Shown: positions 1 to 8,809 of the stretch, piece by piece
How positions within the stretch are numbered: position 1 is the stretch's first letter
How the letters are laid out: every line of letters starts with the position of its first letter
DNA from: Halovivax ruber XH-70
GTDB taxonomy: Archaea; Halobacteriota; Halobacteria; Halobacteriales; Natrialbaceae
Reading direction: 5' to 3'
DNA: 64,000 nt
Assembly (NCBI RefSeq): GCF_000328525.1
Contig: NC_019964.1
Coordinates: forward strand, 2,790,001 to 2,854,000
Notes under the pieces: generated by a model
Seen by the model: only the letters and a program-made list of their open reading frames with translations
Told to the model about the DNA's origin: nothing
Database searches by the model: none
Made by a program: the position numbers and the translations under genes

Positions 1-74
1 AGCTCATCGCGATCCTGTTCGCGTTCCTCATGGTCTCGTCCGTGGTCGCGTACAGCGCCTCGGCGCTTCTCTGA
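1..74 (+). CDS. C-terminal end of a membrane protein (partial)
   Basis: The window opens inside a reading frame that runs from base 3 to a TGA at 72-74. The visible 23 residues are almost entirely hydrophobic (LIAILFAFLMVSSVVAYSAS, then ALL) and would form one membrane-spanning helix at the extreme C terminus. The N-terminal part lies outside the window, so the family cannot be named. It points rightward and converges on the leftward helicase gene 20 bp away. Confidence 0.5.
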   Translation, partial: LIAILFAFLMVSSVVAYSASALL

Positions 75-94
75 AGACGGCTCGACCGCACCGA

Positions 95-1948
95 TCACCC
101 GTCGGTGTCCCAGACGTCCGCCAGCGGGCTCGACTGTTCTCGGCGGGAGCGTCGTGTCGGGGAGTCAGTCGAATCGCTCTCGGTGCCGGGCGGCGAGCGG
201 TCGGGTGTCGGCGCGGGGGTCGCACTCGCGTCGCCGACTGCGGCCGATGGCTCGAACGCCGGGAGGTCCGGCGTCGACATGCGATCGACCTGTTCGGCGA
301 ACCAGTCGGGCATGTCGGATCGAGCGCGGTCGAAACAATCGAGCAGGCTCTCGTCGGCGAGGTAGGTCGCCCCGTAGTCGTCGGGGGCACGGACGACGCG
401 ACCGCAGGCCTGCATGACCGTTCGGAGCGTCGCCCGGTAGTACCAGGCCCACTGTCCCTCGGCGAGGCGGTGGGCCACCCGGGAGTCACTGGTGTTCTGG
501 AACGGGGCCTTGCAGAGGACCTGCCAGCGCGCGAGGTCGCCCTTCAGATCGAGCGCTTCCTCCATCTTCACCGAGAGGAAGACGTCGGACTCGTCCGAGG
601 CTTTCCAGGCGTTCAGGGCGGCGTCGCGGCCGTCGCGATCGTGCGTTCGGACCCGGGCACCGACGCCGAAATCGGAGAGTGTGTCCGCGAGTTGCTCCTG
701 GATGTCGTAGGAGTGGGCGTGAACGATCCCCTTCTCGTCGGGATGGGCCGCCATGATCCGGACGATGGCGCGGGCGATCTTCGGGAGCGTCTCGTCGCGG
801 TGCTCGTAGGTCATCTTCCCCTGCGTGACGTCGTATAGCGGCCGGTTCTCGACGGGGAAGGTGTGGCCGACATCGACAAGCGCGACGTCGTCGGGGTCGA
901 GGCCGACCTGTCGACAGAACGCGTCCTTGTTGAGAATCGTCGCCGAGAGCAAGGCGAACTTGTTCCCCCGATCCCAGACCGTGTGCGCGAGGTAGCGCTC
1001 GGGGTCCATCGGCTTGATCGTCACCGGCCCGCCTGCGGGTTCGTCGCCCGCGCCGTCCGACGGCCCGACAGCCTCGTCGCTCGTCGACGCGTCGGCCGGC
1101 GGGGTAGTCTGGTCGACCAGCCACGTGGTCGGACTCTGGGGATCGCGATAGTCGGAGACGAACCAGTCGAGTTCGCCGATGAGTTCCTGCAGGCGGTCGC
1201 GCTCGCGGACCCCTGCGGGCGTGAGTTGTTCCTGGGCGAGCAACTCGTCCTTGCGGCGGGTACAGACCTCGGCGAGGTTCTCGGCGTAGGTGGCCGCGCG
1301 CTCGATCGGATCGGTGTCGGCGGCGTCCAGATCTGGCACCCGAAGGTCGTCCCAGAACGGGATCGTCCGCGGGCCGAGGTGGATCGTCGCGTACATCTCG
1401 GCCCACTCGGCGAGGCCGTGGGCTTCGTCGATGACGACGACGTCGCGCTTGCGAAAGACCTCGCTGCCCGCGGTCTGCATGAAGTACGCGAGCGTCATCG
1501 CCGCGATCTCGCGATTGGAGGCGATGGCGCGGTCGGAGAAGTACGGACAGCGGTGCTTGACGTCGCAGTCGTAGCCGCGCTCGCGCACACAGGGCGCCTG
1601 GTTCACCGGCGTACCCTCTTCGCCGGGGAGGATACAGCTGTAGTTGCCCTTCCCGCGGATGATGTTGAGGTCGGCCAGCAGGTCGTCCTCGGCGACGTCG
1701 TCTAACTGAGAGACCTGCGGCGTGGTGTAGTAGGCGCCGCTGGCCTCGCTCGGCTCGGCCTCCTCGACGGTGCGCGCACAGCCGGCTATCGCGCGAGCGA
1801 GCAGGGACTTGCCGCTGCCCGTCGGTGCGCGCACGAAGACCACGTCGTTGTCGGCCGCGAACGCGTCGCGAATGTCCTGGAGGGCTCGTTCCTGATTCCC
1901 GCGGTAACTCGGGGCGGGAAAGGCGTCGAAGATCCGCGCTGGTTGCAC
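95..1948 (-). CDS. XPD/DinG-like Fe-S superfamily 2 DNA helicase
   Basis: This is a 617-residue ATP-dependent DNA helicase of the Rad3/XPD/DinG group. Walker A (APTGSGKS) is at residues 41-48 and the DEAH box (VVIDEAH) at about 171-177. Between them four cysteines, C105, C120, C128 and C134, have the spacing of the Fe-S cluster that this family uses to separate strands. The C-terminal part contains a motif VI-like segment (MQACGRVVRAPDDYG). The final ~60 residues are a low-complexity Pro/Ser/Thr/Asp tail. I chose a GTG start at 1946-1948 because a TTTTAG box lies about 27-32 bp upstream, as in leaderless haloarchaeal genes, and because similarity-like sequence begins there. The frame stays open to an ATG at 2062, but that extension is low-complexity. 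The likely role is DNA repair; the substrate is not shown by the sequence. Confidence 0.88.
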   Translation of the reverse strand: MQPARIFDAFPAPSYRGNQERALQDIRDAFAADNDVVFVRAPTGSGKSLLARAIAGCARTVEEAEPSEASGAYYTTPQVSQLDDVAEDDLLADLNIIRGKGNYSCILPGEEGTPVNQAPCVRERGYDCDVKHRCPYFSDRAIASNREIAAMTLAYFMQTAGSEVFRKRDVVVIDEAHGLAEWAEMYATIHLGPRTIPFWDDLRVPDLDAADTDPIERAATYAENLAEVCTRRKDELLAQEQLTPAGVRERDRLQELIGELDWFVSDYRDPQSPTTWLVDQTTPPADASTSDEAVGPSDGAGDEPAGGPVTIKPMDPERYLAHTVWDRGNKFALLSATILNKDAFCRQVGLDPDDVALVDVGHTFPVENRPLYDVTQGKMTYEHRDETLPKIARAIVRIMAAHPDEKGIVHAHSYDIQEQLADTLSDFGVGARVRTHDRDGRDAALNAWKASDESDVFLSVKMEEALDLKGDLARWQVLCKAPFQNTSDSRVAHRLAEGQWAWYYRATLRTVMQACGRVVRAPDDYGATYLADESLLDCFDRARSDMPDWFAEQVDRMSTPDLPAFEPSAAVGDASATPAPTPDRSPPGTESDSTDSPTRRSRREQSSPLADVWDTDG

Positions 1949-2119
1949 TGTCAGAGAGGGAGGCCGGGGTCGTCCTAAAACTGACGACTGTCCACGAACG
2001 GTGACAGTCGAAAACGGTTTCCTGGCTGTCGATTTCGATCCAGCGTCCGGCGAAACCACCACCTACTGCGCAGTAACGAGCCGATTACGAATATCGAACC
2101 GGCCATCGAAGTCGAGTGC

Positions 2120-2209
2120 GGAAGGGTCGCTCAGCGGCAAGAGCACCGCGGTGCCATCCGGCCCGCGGCGGCCGAGAGGCCGAGTGGCGTTCAAATCCCA
2201 CCCCTTCCG
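2120..2209 (+). tRNA. tRNA-like gene or tRNA fossil, anticodon not resolvable
   Basis: A 90-nt stretch folds partly as a class II tRNA. It has a perfect 7-bp acceptor stem (ggaaggg / cccttcc), T at position 8, a perfect 4-bp D stem (gctc / gagc) around agcggcaa, a long variable-arm hairpin (cggcc-gaga-ggccg) and a canonical T loop (ttcaaat) with discriminator G. The anticodon arm is abnormal: the only good stem (ccgcg / cgcgg) encloses 13 nt instead of 7, and the T stem has mismatches. I therefore cannot assign an isotype. A trailer like those behind the two certain tRNA genes in this window follows it, which supports a tRNA origin. It may be a decayed tRNA or one with an unusual insertion. 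Confidence 0.4.
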
Positions 2210-2600
2210 CTTCTCTGAGCGCTAGCGAAGGAAGCGAAGACTGTGGGATTTGAGCAGACGAGTCGCAGCCCGGGACGCGAACGAAGTGAGCGACCCGGAC
2301 CGTCTCGGCGCGTTCAAATCCCACCCCTTCCGTTGCGCGGTTCGAGGACCGCAGGTCCGAGAACCGCGATACTGCGAACGGGGAGCGTAGCGATCCGTGA
2401 GCCGCGAGGCCGAGTGATAGCGAGGCCTCGTGTACCCGAAGCAACGCAGTGCTCGGGAAACGGCGCGGCTCACGAACGCGCTCCACGAAACCGTCCAAAG
2501 AACACGCACCCTGTCACGAGCGAAGACGTGCGCACCCTGTCGACGTGCGACTGCACGTCTCATTTCCCCCCACATAGCTTTCGACCGCCGAGGGGATAAC
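2210..2600. repeat. tRNA-trailer repeat region with serial hairpins
   Basis: No gene is supported between the tRNA-like sequence and the cysteine-cluster gene. The segment begins with a hairpin, then at about 2240-2252 an inverted copy of the preceding T-arm (gtgggatttgag). A block gagtcgcagcccgg at 2259-2272 also occurs behind tRNA-Asn. A direct copy of the T-arm and acceptor end (gcgttcaaatcccaccccttc) recurs at about 2309-2331. Several stem-loops follow whose loops are variants of gagcgtagcga or gaacgaagtga, for example ccggg/cccgg, ggttc/gaacc, acgg/ccgt and gaggcc/ggcctc. Confidence 0.6.
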
Positions 2601-2651
2601 TCGCTCTCCGGGCGGGGTGAGAGTTTTTGTCATCGGGGTCGATGGTCGCGT

Positions 2652-3647
2652 ATGGAAGTGCAGTGTCGCAACTGCGCCGGCTGCTGTCTCGACTGGCGGC
2701 CGCTGATCGACGAGAGCGAATCCAATGAGACCGACGAGAGCGAGGGCGACGACGAGACGAAATCGACCGCGTCGGCGGCCGACGACGGCCAGCGTGGGCC
2801 GTTCCCGTCGTTAGACGGCGTGGCCAACCTCGTGCCGCTAGCGCGAGACGAGGTCAGGGCGTTCGTCGACGCCGGGCTGGGCGACGTGCTGACACCGCGG
2901 CTGTGGGCGGCTGGCGAAGCCGATCCACACGTCGACGTCGGCGAACGGCGGGTCGCGGCCGTGCACGGACGACCGGCCTTCTTCATCGGGTTGCGAAAAT
3001 CCCCGAAACCGGTGGCCCCGTTCGGACGAACCGAGGCTGCCGTGGTCCCGGCCTGTGTTTTCCTCGACCCGACGACGTTGCAGTGTCGGATTCACGAGGA
3101 CGAACTGTATCCGGCCGAGTGTGGCGCCTATCCGGCACACAACGTCGCGCTCGATCAGCCGACCGAGTGCGAGCGAGTCGAAGCGGCGACGGGTGAGCGA
3201 CGGCTCCTGTCGACCGACGGCGCGGCGGCGATTTCCGGTGAGGACGGACCGCTCTTCGGCCCACAGGCGGTCGGCGGCAAGGTGTTCTGCCATCCGGATC
3301 CGAGCGCAATCGAGGGGGCGGTCGACCGGATCGCACGCGGCGAGCCGACCGCGGCCGACCGGGCCGAGTTCGTCGCCGTCGCCGCGGCATCGAGTCCCGG
3401 CACGCTGGCGCACTCCGAACCGCACTACGAGCAAGCGCGCGAGAAGACCCTCGAGACGACCTCGTGGGCTGGTTCGGCGATCGACGAGTGGGAACGGCTG
3501 GCCGCCGCAGAGCGAGATGGGGAATCGGACGCCGGTTCGAACCTGTCCCCCGCACTCGCGGAGCAGCTCGAAGTCGATCGCGGTGCTCCGGAGACACCGG
3601 GCTGGGAGGATGGCGGAGAGACGACCGCCGACGAGACGGAACCCTGA
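2652..3647 (+). CDS. YkgJ/UPF0153-type cysteine-cluster protein
   Basis: The product is 331 residues and begins with the signature cysteine cluster C5-x2-C8-x2-C11-C12 (MEVQCRNCAGCC), typical of the YkgJ/CxxCxxCC family, proposed to bind zinc or an Fe-S cluster. Further conserved-looking cysteines follow in PACVFLDPTTLQCRIHEDELYP and ECGAYP, also family hallmarks. An acidic insert lies at about residues 20-50 and the last ~70 residues are acidic and poorly conserved in appearance. The ATG at 2652 places the Cys cluster at the very N terminus, as is usual; the frame is open far upstream through the repeat region but that part is not protein-like. The biochemical function of the family is not established. 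Confidence 0.85.
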   Translation: MEVQCRNCAGCCLDWRPLIDESESNETDESEGDDETKSTASAADDGQRGPFPSLDGVANLVPLARDEVRAFVDAGLGDVLTPRLWAAGEADPHVDVGERRVAAVHGRPAFFIGLRKSPKPVAPFGRTEAAVVPACVFLDPTTLQCRIHEDELYPAECGAYPAHNVALDQPTECERVEAATGERRLLSTDGAAAISGEDGPLFGPQAVGGKVFCHPDPSAIEGAVDRIARGEPTAADRAEFVAVAAASSPGTLAHSEPHYEQAREKTLETTSWAGSAIDEWERLAAAERDGESDAGSNLSPALAEQLEVDRGAPETPGWEDGGETTADETEP

Positions 3648-3755
3648 CGGTCCAGAGAGTGCGTCAGACCCCGATGGAGCCGGAAACTGGAGACGATAAC
3701 TGGAGCCGGCAACTACGCTCAGTGCGCCGCACTACGGCAGCCGGGAAAAACGGAC

Positions 3756-3929
3756 TCAGTTGGATTTGATCTCCTGGAACTGGTTCAACAGCGCTTCTGC
3801 GGAGTCGCCGGAGTCGTACTCGACCTGCCCGTGGTAGATCGTCCGTTCGTCGTCGAAGTCCGTATCGACCGTCGACGCTTGCTTCTCACGACGTTCGTGT
3901 TCGTCGTCGTCATAGGCACCCATTGACAT
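3756..3929 (-). CDS. Small acidic haloarchaeal protein (DUF5786-like)
   Basis: A 57-residue very acidic protein beginning MSMGAYDDDEHERRE and ending LLNQFQEIKSN. It matches, as far as I can recognise by eye, the small haloarchaeal family DUF5786, which also starts MSMGAYD. I took the ATG at 3927-3929; an internal ATG two codons later is possible. It is convergent with the cysteine-cluster gene and divergent from the next gene. No function is known to me. Confidence 0.75.
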   Translation of the reverse strand: MSMGAYDDDEHERREKQASTVDTDFDDERTIYHGQVEYDSGDSAEALLNQFQEIKSN

Positions 3930-4117
3930 GGTAGGTATGAACACTGTAGGGCGGTATTCGATATCAATGTAACGGTCGTTCACGACAGTCCGGGCGCTGG
4001 ATGAAATCGAAAGCCAGGCCAACAGGGGTCAACATGCAGGTTCAACCCGAGTTGGTGGGCAACCGGACGACCGTGAGAAAGCGAAGACGTATGAATCTCA
4101 CCGGCGTAGTTTTGATC

Positions 4118-5125
4118 GTGGCACGGCCGCTTCGCTTTCGATACTCGCCCAACGCCTGGAGCCCGGGGCGCGTCGACCGGCAGGTTCTCCAGCCCCTCCA
4201 GGAGAACATCGGCGCCAGCGACGTCGACACCCGATTCGACGTCGGTGGCGAGTGGCGAACCTACCGCTTCGAGATGGACAACGGGGACGTCGCCCTCTTC
4301 GCCAGCAGCGACGACGAGGCCTACTGGATGGGCAACACGGAGACCCCACAGGCGCTCTGGCGAACGAACAAGATCGGCTGGGACGATGCCCCGTATCGTA
4401 TCGCCCGCTGGGCGAGACGCGAACTCCTCGAGACGCTCTACGACGAGGACCCGTGGCTCGAATCGTACCCGCACCTCTCGTGGTTCTTCCTCCCCGTATT
4501 CATGTCGAAGGACGGTCGCGATTCGACCCGGACGTTCTTTCGCGAGTACGACGGCGGCTTCCCCGATACCGACCGCGACACCGTCCTCCAGTACTTCGAA
4601 GACCTCCTCCGGCCGGGCACGCTCGATCCCTACCGACACACGATGGCCGGGAAACTCGGAACGAGCGAACACGTCGACGACGTTCGGATGAGCGCCGCCA
4701 TGGCGGAGTTCATCGCCGCCAGGATCCTCACGGACGCCGGCTACGGCCTCACGCCGGAGATCGAGGTGACGACTGGTCACTCGCTCGACTTCCGCGCCGA
4801 GGGTGACGAGACCAACGTCCTCGTCGAGGTGACGCGACCGCAGGCACCCTCGACGCGCGCCGCATCGGGGCCGATCGCCGCGATCCGGGATACCGTCCAG
4901 ACGAAGACCAGCGGCCAGCTCTCGAAACACGGTGGTGGGGCCGTCCTCTTCGTCGACTGCTCGTCGTTCCCCGACGACGCCTGGGCCGCCATCCGCGGCG
5001 AACGCCCCGACGTCCGTCACCGACCGGCCGTCGTCTATCGAGCCCGACCGTCGGGACATGTCGAGGGGTACCGCCGGGGATCGGTTCCAATCGATCTCGC
5101 GCCGGCGGTCGACTTCGTCGGCTGA
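4118..5125 (+). CDS. Haloarchaeal conserved protein (DUF5784-like), possible nuclease fold
   Basis: A 335-residue protein starting VARPLRFRYSP. I recognise it tentatively as the haloarchaeal family DUF5784. Its C-terminal third contains an HTGH-like segment and the series AEFIAARILTDAGYG, then SLDFRAEGDE, then VLVEVTRP. This resembles the E...D...(D/E)-x-(K/T) order of the PD-(D/E)XK nuclease fold, with T in place of the usual lysine. That is an inference from pattern only. The GTG at 4118 is preferred because the MARPLRF-like start looks family-typical; an in-frame ATG at 4091 is the alternative. Confidence 0.72.
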   Translation: MARPLRFRYSPNAWSPGRVDRQVLQPLQENIGASDVDTRFDVGGEWRTYRFEMDNGDVALFASSDDEAYWMGNTETPQALWRTNKIGWDDAPYRIARWARRELLETLYDEDPWLESYPHLSWFFLPVFMSKDGRDSTRTFFREYDGGFPDTDRDTVLQYFEDLLRPGTLDPYRHTMAGKLGTSEHVDDVRMSAAMAEFIAARILTDAGYGLTPEIEVTTGHSLDFRAEGDETNVLVEVTRPQAPSTRAASGPIAAIRDTVQTKTSGQLSKHGGGAVLFVDCSSFPDDAWAAIRGERPDVRHRPAVVYRARPSGHVEGYRRGSVPIDLAPAVDFVG

Positions 5126-5147
5126 GCGACGATCGGACCCGTTGCAG

Positions 5148-5345
5148 CTATCCTGCCGATTCGTGACCGGGAGCTGGCGTGGCTAGCACGGCGAGCCACA
5201 GCCCGACGATGCCGGCCAATCCCAGTACGAGGCCAGCGTAACTGATCGGGTTCAGGCCGCCGCCGATGAACAGACCGGCGACCAGCACGACCATTCCGAG
5301 GAGTAAGGCGAGCGTCGGAAGCTGAAAGCCAACGGACGGAGCCAT
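5148..5345 (-). CDS. Small membrane protein with two helices
   Basis: A 65-residue hydrophobic protein (MAPSVGFQLPTLALLLGMVV...) with two predicted membrane helices at about residues 10-30 and 37-57, joined by a short Gly/Asn/Pro loop (GGGLNPISYAG), and a short polar C terminus. I started it at the ATG at 5343-5345 rather than eight codons upstream because the extra residues are not hydrophobic. It is convergent with the preceding gene. No specific family was recognised. Confidence 0.65.
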   Translation of the reverse strand: MAPSVGFQLPTLALLLGMVVLVAGLFIGGGLNPISYAGLVLGLAGIVGLWLAVLATPAPGHESAG

Positions 5346-5420
5346 AGCGATCGCACCACGACCAGCCACAAAAGCGTGCGCTGCGGCCGATCAGCGTCGG
5401 AAGTCGCGAGAGAAACCGCC

Positions 5421-5708
5421 TCAGAAAGAGAGTTGCTGGGGCTGGTAGACGCTCCCCGGTGGATTCGGATCCCGGTCGCTGTAGCCGACGCGGCCGACCG
5501 CCTTGTCGCTCAGCGCGCTCTGGAGCGTGAGCCGGAATTCGTCGGGCGACTCGAACGTCTCCCGGGATATTCGGCCGAGCGCGTCGCCGACCGTCTCGGT
5601 GCCGTTCGGGAGTTCGATCGGCTGGTCGCCGTACGCAGCGATCAGTTCGTCCGTCGTCGCCGGGTACTCGAGTTCGTCCGCGAGCGTGACGGTGCCGGGC
5701 AAGTGCAT
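5421..5708 (-). CDS. Small haloarchaeal protein (DUF5789-like)
   Basis: A 95-residue protein starting MHLPGTVTLADELEYPATTDELIAAYG and ending with GRVGYSDRDPNPPGSVYQPQ. The pattern of a short helical domain with 'YPAT..EL', 'F.S.DE' and 'VGRVGYSDRDP' recalls the haloarchaeal DUF5789/DUF2795-like small proteins; this is recognition by eye. A 58-bp GA microsatellite (CT on this gene's strand) lies about 54-111 bp upstream of the start, inside the likely promoter region. Confidence 0.72.
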   Translation of the reverse strand: MHLPGTVTLADELEYPATTDELIAAYGDQPIELPNGTETVGDALGRISRETFESPDEFRLTLQSALSDKAVGRVGYSDRDPNPPGSVYQPQQLSF

Positions 5709-5758
5709 TGCGACGGGATCCACACCGACCCCAACCTTAACTATTGTCCATTATAGAT

Positions 5759-5820
<62 letters not shown>

Positions 5821-5937
5821 GGCAGTCTTCACCGACCCGACAGACGGCGAGTTGCTCCAGCCTACCCACCCTGCGGTCGACACGCCATCACGTACGGAGA
5901 CCCAATGGCTTTGGCGCCAGCACGCGTCGGCACAGCC

Positions 5938-6810
5938 ATGACGGCGACGCGAACGGCGCCCTACGCCGATCTCCACGTACACACGACGCGGTCTGATGGT
6001 TCGCTCGATCCCGAAGCGGTCCCGACGGTAGCGGCGCGAGCGGGGCTCTCCGTCGTCGCCATCACGGACCACGACGTCGGGGCGCCGTTTGCGGGACCGA
6101 CGATCGAGGCCACCGAGTGGACTGATGCCGACGCCGCACCGGCTGGACCTGGCGAGACCACAGCCAGTGAGACGCCTCCTGAGGGCGCCGACGTGACACT
6201 CGTGGCCGGAATCGAACTCCGGGTCGAACCCGCCGACGGCGAGGCCGTCGACCTGCTCGGCTACGGGCTCCGACGGACGAGCGCACTCGAGTCGACGATC
6301 GATCGGATCCAGCAGAACCGACGCGAACGCGGTCGAGCGATCGTCGACTGCGTCGCGGATCGACTCGATATCGACCTCGACGTGTCGATCGACGACGGGT
6401 TCGGTCGCCCACACGTCGCGCGTGCGATCGACGACCACCCCGACACCGATCTCGACTACCAGGAGGCGTTCGACGACCTGATCGGCAGCGACGGGCCCTG
6501 TTACGTCTCGCGGGAGCTGCCGAGCTTCGAGCGCGGCCGACGACTGCTCGCCGACGCCTGCGACGTCGTCGCGCTCGCCCATCCCCTTCGCTACCGCGAC
6601 CCGAGTGCGGCGCTCGACCTGGCGAGCGAACTCGATGCCGTCGAACGCTTCTACCCCTACGGTCGGACCGTCGATACCGCGGTCGTCGAACGGGCGATCG
6701 AGCGACACGACCTGCTCGCGACCGGCGGGAGCGACGCGCACGGCGATCGGCTCGGGCTCGCCGGACTCGACCGGGCACAGTACGACCGTCTCGCCCCACC
6801 AGGCTGGTGA
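5938..6810 (+). CDS. PHP-domain metal-dependent phosphoesterase
   Basis: A 290-residue member of the PHP (polymerase and histidinol phosphatase) superfamily. The N-terminal motif DLHVHTTRSDGSLDPE gives the paired metal-binding histidines, ITDHD is the second motif, and the C-terminal GGSDAHGD completes the metal site. The middle part (ERGRAIVDCVADRLDID...GRPHVARAI) resembles the RNase AM/TrpH (5'-3' exonuclease, 3',5'-nucleotide phosphatase) branch. Activity on nucleotides or RNA ends is an inference from the family. I use the ATG at 5938, just before the conserved N terminus; an ATG at 5905 is also in frame. Confidence 0.88.
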   Translation: MTATRTAPYADLHVHTTRSDGSLDPEAVPTVAARAGLSVVAITDHDVGAPFAGPTIEATEWTDADAAPAGPGETTASETPPEGADVTLVAGIELRVEPADGEAVDLLGYGLRRTSALESTIDRIQQNRRERGRAIVDCVADRLDIDLDVSIDDGFGRPHVARAIDDHPDTDLDYQEAFDDLIGSDGPCYVSRELPSFERGRRLLADACDVVALAHPLRYRDPSAALDLASELDAVERFYPYGRTVDTAVVERAIERHDLLATGGSDAHGDRLGLAGLDRAQYDRLAPPGW

Positions 6811-6911
6811 TCGAGCGGGCGACATCGCTGCCGGGCGCCAACGTGATCGGTGATAGCGGCAGGGTCGGTCCCGAGCGGTGGGTTCAAATCGGTCGGGGAT
6901 CTAGGCGGGGT

Positions 6912-7076
6912 ATGCACTGTCATTACTGCGATCGACCGGCGGCGTTCGCCGCCGAGTCGGACGGAGTGACGGTGGGTCTCTGTGAGACGCACTTCCAGGA
7001 ACGCCTGGAGGAACTCGCCGACGCCGACGGTCTCGACGCCCTCAAAGAACACGTCGACGTCGATCGAACGGAGTAA
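6912..7076 (+). CDS. Small zinc-finger-like haloarchaeal protein (DUF6757-like)
   Basis: A 54-residue protein, MHCHYCDRPAAFAAESDGVT..., with C3-x2-C6 and a second Cys/His pair in GLCETHF, consistent with one zinc site. It fits the small haloarchaeal family I know as DUF6757. A TTCAAAT box at 6883-6889 lies 23-29 bp before the ATG, which indicates a leaderless transcript. Function unknown. Confidence 0.8.
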   Translation: MHCHYCDRPAAFAAESDGVTVGLCETHFQERLEELADADGLDALKEHVDVDRTE

Positions 7077-7290
7077 CGGCCAGCGACGTCCCTCACCGCT
7101 CACTGTCTCGCCCTCAAGCTGCACTCGACACACTGTCTCCCGCTCACTAGCCCCGACAGCCGTCCCCCCGCTCCGTTTCAGGCCCCGAACGACGGTCAGC
7201 CGGCTCCCAAGCAGTAGTCCCCGACCGGGTCGAGTTGACCGCAACCACCGACCAATCACTGGTCGTGCTCCGTCGTCGAGCGACACAAAC

Positions 7291-7296
7291 ATTAAG
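7291..7296 (+). promoter_or_regulatory. TATA box of the AhpD-like gene
   Basis: ATTAAG lies 25-30 bp before the ATG at 7321, the spacing of leaderless haloarchaeal promoters. The 244 bp between 7077 and 7320 hold nothing else that I can support. Confidence 0.55.
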
Positions 7297-7320
7297 CGAC
7301 GGCCGACCCCACCCGGCGGT

Positions 7321-7905
7321 ATGGTCGACCTCTCAGCCGACGCCATGGGGAACTTCCCGGTACCCGAATTCGAGGATCTCCCCGAGGACCTTCGAGAACG
7401 CATCGCCGAGGAGACCGAGCGCGCGGGCTTCACCCCGAACGTCTTCGCCGGGTTCGCCTACAAGCCCTCACACTTCCGGGCCTTCTTCGCGTACCACGAC
7501 GCGATCGTCGACGACGCCGCGCTCGCCCGGGAGGAGATCGAGATGATCATCGTCGCCGTCTCCGGCGTCAACCACTGCTACTACTGCAACGTCGCCCACG
7601 GCGCCCTCGTGCGCATCTACGCCGAAGACCCACTGCTGGCCGACCAGCTCGTCGCGAACTACCGAACGGCGGACATCAGTGACCAGCACCGGACGATGCT
7701 CGACGTCGCCGTGAAACTCACCGAGCGACCGGCCGAAGTCACTCGCGAGGACCTCGACGAACTCGCCGACGCTGGCTTCTCCGAGGAGGCAATCTGGGAC
7801 ATCGGGGCCGTGACGGCGCTGTTCAACCTCTCGAACCGGATGGCGATGTTCGCGGACATGCGTCCAAACGAGGAGTTTCACACGCTGGGACGCGGCGGAG
7901 AATAG
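7321..7905 (+). CDS. AhpD-like peroxidase-related protein
   Basis: A 194-residue member of the alkylhydroperoxidase AhpD / carboxymuconolactone decarboxylase fold. The diagnostic active-site motif is visible: acidic residues in REEIEMI at about 70-76, then C86-x2-C89-x3-H93 (HCYYCNVAH). The two cysteines are the redox pair of the family. The length and the N-terminal 'GFTPNVFAGFAYKPSHFRAFFAYHDA' match 'uncharacterised peroxidase-related' proteins. It probably reduces peroxides with an unknown thiol partner in the cytoplasm. Confidence 0.88.
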   Translation: MVDLSADAMGNFPVPEFEDLPEDLRERIAEETERAGFTPNVFAGFAYKPSHFRAFFAYHDAIVDDAALAREEIEMIIVAVSGVNHCYYCNVAHGALVRIYAEDPLLADQLVANYRTADISDQHRTMLDVAVKLTERPAEVTREDLDELADAGFSEEAIWDIGAVTALFNLSNRMAMFADMRPNEEFHTLGRGGE

Positions 7906-7917
7906 TCAGTCGCAATC

Positions 7918-8508
7918 TCACTCTGGATACGTCACGCTCCCGTTCGACCAGTGGACAGGCCGGTCTTCGTACAGCCGGAGACACCCGGTGTCAGGCCCCG
8001 AGCTGGACCCACCGCAGGCCTGGAATCGCCCGTCGATATAGCGCTCGACGCGCATCGCGTCCGCCGCGTCGGGGTAGGGAGTATCGTACTCGACCCGAAA
8101 GACGATCTTGCCTGGACAGGATTCGTTTCCGGCCGTCGTGTTGTGGGTCTCGAGATGGACGCGATACGCCGCGACGGTCGCCTCCGGTCGCGTCGCACGC
8201 CGAATCTCCGCCGAGACGTCGGTGTCGACCGACGTCTCGTTGATCGTGCCGACCCAGAGACCGCCGGTCGAGGAAGCAGCTCGTCCACGAACCTCGTCGT
8301 GACACCCCGCGTCGACCACCGAAACGGATTCGATACGCGGCTCCGGTGGGTCCCCACCGTCGCCGAGAGGTAACTCTCCTACGACCAGAAGCGTTGCGAG
8401 CACGGCGACGAGGGCAACGAGCAGCATCCGAACGACCGAACTCCGGAGGGATGAGCGGAATCGTTCTCCCGGATCGATAGCGGACATTAGCATTCGTTCA
8501 TCCGACAT
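7918..8508 (-). CDS. Membrane-anchored exported protein, unknown
   Basis: A 196-residue protein with a basic N terminus, one hydrophobic helix at about residues 27-46 (VVRMLLVALVAVLATLLVVG) and an external domain with four cysteines in pairs (GCHDE, SCPGK, QACGG, GCLRL) that could form disulfides. It looks like a signal anchor with a small extracellular domain. No family recognised. The start could be the ATG at 8508 or the one at 8487. A GA microsatellite lies 40-68 bp upstream, in the promoter region. Confidence 0.7.
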   Translation of the reverse strand: MSDERMLMSAIDPGERFRSSLRSSVVRMLLVALVAVLATLLVVGELPLGDGGDPPEPRIESVSVVDAGCHDEVRGRAASSTGGLWVGTINETSVDTDVSAEIRRATRPEATVAAYRVHLETHNTTAGNESCPGKIVFRVEYDTPYPDAADAMRVERYIDGRFQACGGSSSGPDTGCLRLYEDRPVHWSNGSVTYPE

Positions 8509-8547
8509 AAGCGTTCAAATATCCTCCGTCTCCACTCAGGAGTCCTC

Positions 8548-8579
<32 letters not shown>

Positions 8580-8809
8580 TAACCACCGCGAACCCGTCTA
8601 GCAGCCGGCAAATGAGCGGAGCTCGGCAGACCTCTCGATAGCAGGTATCGGAGGGGAGGGTGTTCAGCTCCCCTGATGACGTCGATACGGTTGGCCGGAC
8701 GAGGACGAACGGGAGCCGACTGACGTGCGCCGCGCGATCTGTGACACCAAAACTCGCCACAGCGTTTCGAAACCGCTTAGGAACGACACCACCGACCTCC
8801 GGAGACGAG

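Noticed and set aside
1948-2062. N-terminal extension of the Fe-S helicase to an ATG at 2062
   Set aside because: The extra residues are low-complexity and cross the likely promoter; a GTG at 1946-1948 with a TATA-like box at the proper distance fits better.
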